DNA of 10,716 nucleotides from UBA7692 sp964650845 (GTDB lineage Bacteria > Bacteroidota > Bacteroidia > Chitinophagales > LD1): positions 1 through 10,716 of the forward strand of contig CAZYXR010000094.1 of NCBI GenBank assembly GCA_964650845.1. Direction: 5' to 3'. Under the pieces are notes generated by a model, which had not been told where the DNA came from, ran no database searches, and saw nothing but the letters and a program-made list of their open reading frames with translations. Every line of letters begins with the position of its first letter. Position 1 is the first letter of the stretch. Made by a program: the position numbers and the translations under genes. This document shows positions 1-4,458 of this stretch, in pieces.

Positions 1-267
1 TTACAAGTTAGGTTTTTTTGTGCCTAACGTTGCGTTAAATGTTTGAATCGGCCATTCGGGTAGATTGATGTAAAACTATTTGGAGAATTCAATCATGTGT
101 ATCAAAACCGCATAGTGTTGCTGTGGGCTACAGTGTTGTCTGTTGCGCATTTTGAACAATTTTACGAAAAAATGGAATGATAAATCTGGGCGAAAAATGG
201 ATAATTCGTTCCTTGTTCCATTGGGTATAATAGACTTCTTCGGAAATTCAATTCTTTCGCAGTTTCT
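1..267. other. Non-coding left end with a short inverted repeat
   Basis: I see no convincing gene here. The small open frames lack recognisable motifs, and the longest minus-strand one merely overlaps the end of the secreted-protein gene in another frame. Near the left edge GTTAGG (7-12) and CCTAAC (23-28) form an inverted repeat with a T-rich loop, and a one-base bulge allows the stem to extend by CAA/TTG. Its purpose is unclear. The segment is the downstream region of the T9SS cargo gene, but I found no clear hairpin plus T-run terminator on the minus strand. Confidence covers only the statement that no supported gene is present. Confidence 0.5.
7..28. repeat. Inverted repeat GTTAGG/CCTAAC
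   Basis: A perfect 6-bp stem with a 10-nt loop. The half sites GTTAGGT and GCCTAAC each fit the degenerate 7-bp core patterns of integron attC sites (GTTRRRY and RYYYAAC), but their order and spacing are wrong for one complete attC. It could be a fragment of a Bacteroidota intergenic repeat or simply a hairpin. Confidence 0.4.
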
Positions 268-315
268 TTACTGCTTAACCAATTTTTCATACTGCAAAAT
301 TTTATTGTTTTTGAG
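264..315. repeat. 52-bp direct repeat, copy at end of intact T9SS gene
   Basis: These 52 bp encode the last 15 residues (LKNNK...KLVKQ) plus the stop and four following bases of the intact T9SS gene. They recur at 1831-1882 in the same orientation with one difference (304 A, 1871 G), which is synonymous in the AAT/AAC asparagine codon. The repeat stops abruptly at both edges. Confidence 0.9.
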
Positions 316-1440
316 CAAAGTAAAGATATAAACGCCTTTGGGCAGTAGGCTAATGTCAATAGTCATTTGTGTATCATTTATGCTGCCGCTTTGGAGGGTT
401 TGCCCAAGCGGGTTTTGAATGGCGAAGATGAGTTGGGGGGTAAGAGGTGAGAGTTGGGAGGTTTTAATGGTTAAAGTGTTGGTGGCAGGGTTGGGGAATA
501 ACCTCAATCCCAACCCCTCTGCATGGGAGAGTGGAGCAACACCCGTGCCAGTGTTGACGGTAACTTTTACCGTATCATAACTCCACCAGTAACCTGCGCA
601 ATCGGGAACGCTGTCGCGGAGGGCGATGATGTAGGTGGTGGAGGAAATGGGACAATCGTTTAATGTAAAAGTATTGCGAATTGTGTCGGTTCTGAAACCG
701 TCTTGAACGGGATATTTTTTTAGCCAGAATACTGTGTCGTAAGTGGTGATGTCTGCTGTGGCTTGTAATTGCACACAAGCACCGGGTTGAATAGTGGTGT
801 CTGCAATATTTTGAATATGAACTGCATTGCCGTTGTGGGGGTAGATAGGCGATAAATCGTCTAAGAGTAAGCGAGGGAAGCTTGTGCGTAGCGAGCGGGT
901 GGTATCCACATAGGTATATATCATAAAATAGTTGTAATCATCTTGTTTGGGGGTGATGGCGATGTTTAGCTTTCGCCAGTTATACTCTAAGTATGCTGAG
1001 CGATACATCTCTTCTGTAGCATTTACTCCGCAGCTATCGTTAGCACCTTTGATTAGGAAAAATGCAGTATCTAAATCTTGAAAAGGATAAAGATAGCTTG
1101 ATGCAGCTATCTGAAATCTGTAAGTCTTGTTTTTCTTTAAGCTACAAGGCAACTTTTGAGTGATAAATGAAGGTATATTCGGGTATCCGGGAGGGGCAAA
1201 GATAGGGAAGAACAATAAAAATGTTTCCCCAAAATATGGAGTATTGGGGTATCCAGGAGAATTTGTTGCAGAATCTATAACACCAACCCAATTCTCACAA
1301 ATATTCCATTCGGGAACAATGCACACGCCTCCCGTATGCGGACAAACATCACCATCAAAATCTGGGTTTTTTAAAAAAATCTGTGCACTCACCAGCTTGG
1401 CGAATACACAGATTGAGACTATGAAAAAGAACTTTTTCAT
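268..1440 (-). CDS. Secreted T9SS cargo protein with type A C-terminal sorting domain
   Basis: The 390-residue protein begins with a signal peptide (MKKFFFIVS..., ending VSAQ at residue 20), so it is exported by Sec. It ends in a type IX secretion sorting domain: LRLFPNPATNTL at about 312-323, then a Leu-Pro-Lys-Gly-Val-Tyr turn at 366-371 and a basic tail. Such proteins cross the outer membrane through the T9SS and are released or anchored at the cell surface. Residues 25-200 resemble Bacteroidota beta-sandwich modules of the NPDF...PEWNICENW...KNKTYRFQI type, with a repeated PGYPNxP motif at about 62 and 84. Residues 205-295 look like an Ig/PKD-like module ending in VKVTV. No catalytic motif was recognised, so the ligand is unknown. 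The start lies 3 bp after the stop of the truncated cargo gene upstream. The linker and sorting domain contain low-complexity repeat DNA (427-461 and 502-531). Confidence 0.85.
   Translation of the reverse strand: MKKFFFIVSICVFAKLVSAQIFLKNPDFDGDVCPHTGGVCIVPEWNICENWVGVIDSATNSPGYPNTPYFGETFLLFFPIFAPPGYPNIPSFITQKLPCSLKKNKTYRFQIAASSYLYPFQDLDTAFFLIKGANDSCGVNATEEMYRSAYLEYNWRKLNIAITPKQDDYNYFMIYTYVDTTRSLRTSFPRLLLDDLSPIYPHNGNAVHIQNIADTTIQPGACVQLQATADITTYDTVFWLKKYPVQDGFRTDTIRNTFTLNDCPISSTTYIIALRDSVPDCAGYWWSYDTVKVTVNTGTGVAPLSHAEGLGLRLFPNPATNTLTIKTSQLSPLTPQLIFAIQNPLGQTLQSGSINDTQMTIDISLLPKGVYIFTLLKNNKILQYEKLVKQ
427..461. repeat. Degenerate 7-bp tandem repeats inside the sorting-domain coding region
   Basis: Five consecutive heptamers can be read on the plus strand: GATGAGT, TGGGGGG, TAAGAGG, TGAGAGT and TGGGAGG, a loose TNNGNGN pattern. 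On the coding strand they give the low-complexity stretch SQLSPLTPQLIF in the T9SS sorting domain. The same kind of heptamer occurs in the signal-peptide region of the beta-barrel gene (4339-4366). Confidence 0.5.
502..531. repeat. GC-rich GAGAG-type repeat in the protein linker
   Basis: The coding strand holds a CTCTCCC, spacer, GAGGGGTTGGG, TGAGG arrangement, much more G/C-rich than its surroundings. It resembles a widespread intergenic repeat of the form CTCTCC-(N)-GGAGAGGGTTGGGGTGAGG, which I recall from other bacterial genomes but cannot search here. It encodes PLSHAEGLGLRL, placed exactly at the linker between the folded part of the T9SS protein and its FPNP sorting domain. Confidence 0.4.
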
Positions 1441-1443
1441 AGC

Positions 1444-1911
1444 CTATTTCAATATCGCAAATTTTAGTACTTCTGAAGCTCCATTGCCATATCTAACTTT
1501 TGCAATGTACGTTCCTTGTGCATGAAAATTGGTAGCTCGAAATTCTGAAATGCCCTCATACAGTTGTTTTTCTAAAACCAGTTGTCCAAAACCATTATAA
1601 AACTTCACGTATGCACTTTTAGGTAATTCTATTGTAAGAACTGCATTGCTGTTCAATGGATTCGGATACAATTTAGCTGCTATTGGCAGCAACTTTTTTT
1701 GTTCCTGTTCTTTTTTGAAGCTACCCGTTTGTGTAATGCAATTTTCTGCAAAACTATTATCAACAGTGCCTATCAAACTAAAATACATGCTGCGTGCTTG
1801 CAACACTGCGGGTCCACCGGTGAGGTAGCATTCTTTACTGCTTAACCAATTTTTCATACTGCAAAATTTTGTTGTTTTTGAGTTGGTAAAAAAATTGAGA
1901 CTGCATTTCAA
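1444..1911 (-). pseudogene. 5'-truncated T9SS cargo gene fused to another gene's tail
   Basis: The open frame encodes 155 residues. Residues 28-155 look like the end of a large T9SS cargo protein: a CYLTGGPAVLQARSMYF segment, a short spacer rich in Lys, Glu and Gln, LYPNPLNSNA at 81-90 and the closing GTYIAKVRYGNGASEVLKFAILK sorting-domain strand. Residues 1-27 are an out-of-frame reading of the 52-bp tail repeat (1831-1882) plus 29 bp upstream, so the junction falls precisely between residues 27 and 28. There is no signal peptide from any in-frame Met, and a sorting domain is useless without Sec export. I therefore read this as a remnant whose 5' part was lost; the homologous portion is 1444-1830. 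It ends 3 bp before the intact T9SS gene. An annotation pipeline may call it an intact small CDS. Confidence 0.65.
1831..1882 (-). repeat. 52-bp direct repeat, orphan tail of a T9SS gene
   Basis: 51 of 52 bases match 264-315. In the ancestral frame it still reads LKNNK...KLVKQ then stop, and the single change is synonymous, so it was probably coding when copied. Nothing upstream of 1882 continues the similarity, and it abuts the truncated cargo gene directly at 1830. Confidence 0.9.
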
Positions 1912-1949
1912 ATATAGTTACAACCTGTATTAAAGCAAGCCCGGCAGAA

Positions 1950-1964
1950 AAAACAAGGTGTTTT
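1950..1964 (-). terminator. Weak AT-rich hairpin downstream of the beta-barrel tail remnant
   Basis: AAAACA (1950-1955) pairs with TGTTTT (1959-1964) around a 3-nt loop. On the minus strand the hairpin is followed by a short T-run. The stem is very AT-rich, so terminator activity is uncertain. Confidence 0.2.
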
Positions 1965-1989
1965 AAGAAAAGAGCTTATTGCGCAAAAC

Positions 1990-2115
1990 TCAAAACGAAA
2001 ACTTCGCACCAATAACCCCGTTAAAACCGAAGCTCGGATAGCGGTAGAAACGTTGGTATTTTTGATGTGCGATGTTGTTGAGGTTGGTGAAGAAGGAAAG
2101 ATGTTTTTTGAAGAC
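1990..2115 (-). pseudogene. Duplicated 3' fragment of the outer-membrane beta-barrel gene
   Basis: This fragment encodes VFKKHLSFFTNLNNIAH...GAKFSF then TGA, nearly identical to the last ~41 residues of the intact beta-barrel protein. The DNA at 1992-2115 matches 2793-2916 with six differences. Only one falls in the first 95 bp; the rest cluster toward the inner edge. Similarity begins in the stop codon (TGA here, TAA in the intact gene) and fades at about 2115. An open frame continues to an ATG at 2175, but it runs through the terminator hairpin and unrelated sequence and has no signal peptide. I read it as a relic, not a gene. Confidence 0.75.
1992..2115. repeat. Direct repeat flanking the toxin-antitoxin module, left copy
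   Basis: About 124 bp, 95 percent identical to 2793-2916 at a constant offset of 801 bp and in the same orientation. The yoeB module lies between the two copies. The differences at 2008, 2087, 2095, 2103, 2104 and 2113 include synonymous changes, so the copies are not a very recent duplication. Confidence 0.9.
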
Positions 2116-2134
2116 GCTGGACATGAAAAAATTA

Positions 2135-2153
2135 TGCTCGTGGGACACGAGCA
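2135..2153 (-). terminator. Rho-independent terminator-like hairpin after the yoeB toxin gene
   Basis: A perfect 8-bp stem TGCTCGTG (2135-2142) and CACGAGCA (2146-2153) with a 3-nt loop. On the minus strand it is followed by TAATTTTTTC. It lies 18 bp beyond the toxin stop codon, the expected position for ending the toxin-antitoxin transcript. Confidence 0.65.
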
Positions 2154-2171
2154 CAGGCGGAGATGTAGATT

Positions 2172-2429
2172 TCAACGGTAATGAAACCTACAGGAAATTA
2201 TGGTAATCACATTCTTGGAAACCTTATATACCAAACGGTGTTCCTCCGTTATTCTTCTGCTCCAATAGCCTTTAAAGTTATACCTTAAAGGTTCGGGTTT
2301 GCCTATACCTTTGAACGGATTTTCCGAAATGGCTTGAAGAAGGGTAACTATCTTGTCCCATATTTTTTTATCCGTATTTTCCCAAAAGATAAAATCCTTA
2401 TCTGCCTGCTCTGTAAATTCTATTTCCAT
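2172..2429 (-). CDS. yoeB: YoeB-type ribosome-dependent mRNA endonuclease toxin
   Basis: The 85-residue protein aligns without gaps for most of its length to Escherichia coli YoeB as I remember it, including ENTDKKI, NPFKGIGKPEPL, WSRRITEEHRLVY and the CRFHY end. The residues known to matter for catalysis in YoeB are present at the same numbers: Glu46 (KPEP), Arg65 (EEHR), His83 and Tyr84 (FHY). YoeB binds the ribosome and cuts mRNA in the A site, stopping translation when the antitoxin is degraded. It starts 14 nt after the antitoxin stop, in the canonical antitoxin-first order, and is followed by a strong hairpin with a T-run. There is no obvious Shine-Dalgarno sequence, as is usual in Bacteroidota. 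One extra Arg follows the normal terminal Tyr. Confidence 0.93.
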   Translation of the reverse strand: MEIEFTEQADKDFIFWENTDKKIWDKIVTLLQAISENPFKGIGKPEPLRYNFKGYWSRRITEEHRLVYKVSKNVITIISCRFHYR

Positions 2430-2443
2430 AGTCGAAAGACGGA

Positions 2444-2686
2444 TTATGCAGTTTGCATTTTCACAAGGTCTTTCAGCGAGTACCTGACCACCTTGCCTGC
2501 TTTAGCCTCGCGAACACTTTCGGCAAGAAATTTACGGTTTGCCTCTGTGGACAGCAGATAATCTGTTTCATCCTGTCCATCCACAGTGATATGCAGTTCA
2601 TCGGTTTTTCCGGAGAAAACGGCTTTTATTTCGTTGAGCAATTGAGCTGTAACGTTTATACCTTTTATATGAATCTCTACATACAT
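2444..2686 (-). CDS. Antitoxin of the YoeB module (YefM-like toxin-binding tail)
   Basis: This 80-residue protein is encoded just upstream of yoeB. Its second half, ETDYLLSTEANRKFLAESV then AKAGK (residues 40-65), closely resembles the YefM segment that neutralises YoeB (ETAYLLRSPANARRLMDSI...SGK). The first 38 residues (MYVEIHIKGINVTAQLL...HITVDG) do not show the usual YefM/Phd N-terminal pattern (SEARxNLSxxL...ITRxG) and may be a different or strongly diverged dimerisation and DNA-binding part. Its inferred role is to bind and inhibit the toxin and probably repress its own promoter. The ATG at 2686 is the only sensible start: an upstream ATG is closed at once by a stop codon. Confidence 0.85.
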   Translation of the reverse strand: MYVEIHIKGINVTAQLLNEIKAVFSGKTDELHITVDGQDETDYLLSTEANRKFLAESVREAKAGKVVRYSLKDLVKMQTA

Positions 2687-2700
2687 TATACGAAATTATG
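2684..2700. promoter_or_regulatory. Imperfect palindrome over the antitoxin start codon
   Basis: The sequence CATTATACGAAATTATG has symmetric CATnAT and ATnATG arms around a 5-bp centre and includes the ATG of the antitoxin. On the minus strand it also contains TAATTTCG, close to the Bacteroidota -7 pattern TAnnTTTG. Toxin-antitoxin operons of this type are usually autoregulated at such palindromes. The call rests only on symmetry and position. Confidence 0.2.
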
Positions 2701-2790
2701 ACATTTTTTCGGAGTTGAACAGTATCCTTCACAAAAGAAAATTCTTTTTACCCAACACCACCTCTTTAATAAGCGCGTGCATTTAAGCGT

Positions 2791-4458
2791 TTAAAACGAA
2801 AACTTCGCGCCAATAACCCCGTTAAAACCGAAGCTCGGATAGCGGTAGAAACGTTGGTATTTTTGATGTGCGATGTTGTTGAGGTTGATGAAGAAAGAAA
2901 GATACTTTTTGAAAACATACTCTGCGCTTACATTCAAATCTGCCGTGCCTTTTATCAGTTGTGCAGAGCCATTGGCAAGCTTTGCGTGTGCTTGGGCAAG
3001 CGCAAAAAGTTCCAAGCCGAAAATCATTTTCTCTTTGAAGTTGTATGTAGTTCTGAACGACAGGTTCAGCGCAGGTTCGTGCCATGCTTTTAACTCGTTG
3101 TCCATATCAAAAATGTGGTAATCTACAGCAAGCAACGAACGTAGATTTTCTTTCCAGTTATATCCCATTTCGGCATGAATGGTGTAAACATTTGCATGGT
3201 CATAAAGTATATCGAAGCGATTCATATTGTTAGTGTCGTTTACAAACATTGCCATGTTCCAAACACGTTTGTAATGAAAACCTGCGTTGTACGAAAAAGC
3301 CTTTGCAGTTCCTTTTAGAGCTACTTGCAAGTCGCTTCTGCGAGTGTTTTGCAATTGTAAACTGCTGTTTACAAAATTGTTGTTTAAAGCAAAATCGCGA
3401 AAAGAATTTTTGTTGAATTGAAACTGCCAATCGGCAAGTACAATAAGATAGTGCTGATACAATCTTTTTTCAATTGTTACATGGGCGAGCGGATAAACTT
3501 TTTTGCCATCAACGGCAACACCGCCTTTGCCGCGAATCAACCAATCGTCATTATCAAAGAAATAGCCGGCACGTACTTTGAATATGTTTCGCTGCAAAGC
3601 AAGCGTATCGGCAGTGTATTTTGAAATGTCAAAAGTAAAATCGAAATCTACATGATGTTTTTTGCCGAAAGCCCTTTCGGCATAAGTGTTTCCGCCCACA
3701 AACCACTCATTTGCCGCGCCTCGAAACTCCTGAAAATAACTGAACGAAACATCTTGTTTGAAATTCAGTTTCAGTTTGTTTTCGCCTGTGTTTTTTATAA
3801 ACACGCGCCCGTCATACGACCTGAATCGCTGAAAAATATCTTGGCGTTTTTCTACACTGTCGGTAGCATAAAAATGTGTGCGTAGATTATGAAAACTAAA
3901 ATCGAAACCGGTTTCTATTTTGCCCGGAGTGCCTTTTAAATAAACACCTACTTTATCATCGCTGAAGCGCATGAATTTGTTTTGAAAACCACGCATAGAA
4001 AGATGGTCGTACCACAAGCCAAACTTTAAATTTTTTGTGCGATTGTCGTTGTAAGCCAACTGCGCTAAGGGCGTTAGCTGTGTGCCAAAACCAAACTTGA
4101 TGTAAGATCCATTTCTGCGTTCAATTTTTTCTTTGCTTAATGCGATTGGCTTTAGCGGGTTGGGCTCAAACAATGAAGATTTATAATCTTTTTGTGGCAA
4201 CTGATATACATAATTCTGTTTTGCTACTTCTTCGTCAGGAATGCTGGGTGCAACAGTAATTTTATCGGCATCTTCCAATGTGCTTTTGTATTGTTTTATC
4301 ACAATCATTTCATCGTTGGTGCCTGCTTGCCCGAATGATATGAGATGTGAGATAAGAGATATGAGAATGACCAACAACCAACGGCTATTTGCCATTGACC
4401 ATTGACCATTAACCATTGAGCGCTCCCTCCGCTCATTACTCGCAACTCTATTTCTCAT
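2791..4458 (-). CDS. Outer-membrane beta-barrel protein, partner of the TPR protein
   Basis: The 555-residue reading contains a signal peptide at about residues 22-44 (MANSRWLLVILISLIS... ending SFGQ). A short proline- and acid-rich segment leads to PNPLKPIALSKEKIERRNGSYIKFGFGTQLTPLAQL, then alternating aromatic/polar strands to the end (GVIGAKFSF), with the terminal Phe typical of outer-membrane barrels. There is no TonB plug domain, so it resembles the barrel of TonB-dependent receptors rather than a full receptor. The coordinates give the longest frame, which overlaps the TPR gene stop by 11 bp. Met15 (4416) or Met22 (4395) are better starts because the signal peptide fits from there and the first 21 codons are 7-bp repeat DNA. 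Overlap and shared export signals suggest joint expression and function with the TPR protein. The last ~41 codons are duplicated at 1990-2115. The substrate is unknown. Confidence 0.8.
   Translation of the reverse strand: MRNRVASNERRERSMVNGQWSMANSRWLLVILISLISHLISFGQAGTNDEMIVIKQYKSTLEDADKITVAPSIPDEEVAKQNYVYQLPQKDYKSSLFEPNPLKPIALSKEKIERRNGSYIKFGFGTQLTPLAQLAYNDNRTKNLKFGLWYDHLSMRGFQNKFMRFSDDKVGVYLKGTPGKIETGFDFSFHNLRTHFYATDSVEKRQDIFQRFRSYDGRVFIKNTGENKLKLNFKQDVSFSYFQEFRGAANEWFVGGNTYAERAFGKKHHVDFDFTFDISKYTADTLALQRNIFKVRAGYFFDNDDWLIRGKGGVAVDGKKVYPLAHVTIEKRLYQHYLIVLADWQFQFNKNSFRDFALNNNFVNSSLQLQNTRRSDLQVALKGTAKAFSYNAGFHYKRVWNMAMFVNDTNNMNRFDILYDHANVYTIHAEMGYNWKENLRSLLAVDYHIFDMDNELKAWHEPALNLSFRTTYNFKEKMIFGLELFALAQAHAKLANGSAQLIKGTADLNVSAEYVFKKYLSFFINLNNIAHQKYQRFYRYPSFGFNGVIGAKFSF
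2793..2916. repeat. Direct repeat flanking the toxin-antitoxin module, right copy
   Basis: This is the native 3' end of the intact beta-barrel gene, repeated at 1992-2115. With the left copy it brackets the yoeB module. Confidence 0.9.
4339..4366. repeat. Four tandem 7-bp repeats encoding the signal-peptide core
   Basis: The plus strand reads TATGAGA, TGTGAGA, TAAGAGA, TATGAGA. On the coding strand this gives the ILISLISHLIS hydrophobic core of the beta-barrel protein's signal peptide. Confidence 0.75.
4392..4419. repeat. Four tandem 7-bp repeats (CCATTGA) at the start of the beta-barrel gene
   Basis: The units are CCATTGA, CCATTGA, CCATTAA and CCATTGA. Each carries an ATG on the coding strand. 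Those at 4416 and 4395 are in frame with the beta-barrel protein, while those at 4409 and 4402 are not. Because seven is not a multiple of three, slippage here would alter the frame of any start upstream of the array. Confidence 0.85.

Noticed and set aside
1990..2175. A 61-codon open frame ending in the beta-barrel C-terminus
   Set aside because: Only the last ~41 codons are homologous. The upstream part crosses the toxin gene's terminator hairpin and unrelated DNA, with no signal peptide, so it is a gene-tail relic rather than a small protein.
2119..2790. The toxin-antitoxin module as an integron cassette
   Set aside because: No paired RYYYAAC...GTTRRRY core sites flank the module on either side, and the flanking repeats are gene tails, not attC sites.
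2791..4458. Naming the barrel a TonB-dependent receptor
   Set aside because: The ~70 residues between the signal peptide and the first strands are too short for a plug domain, and no TonB box could be picked out, so only a barrel-type outer-membrane protein is supported.
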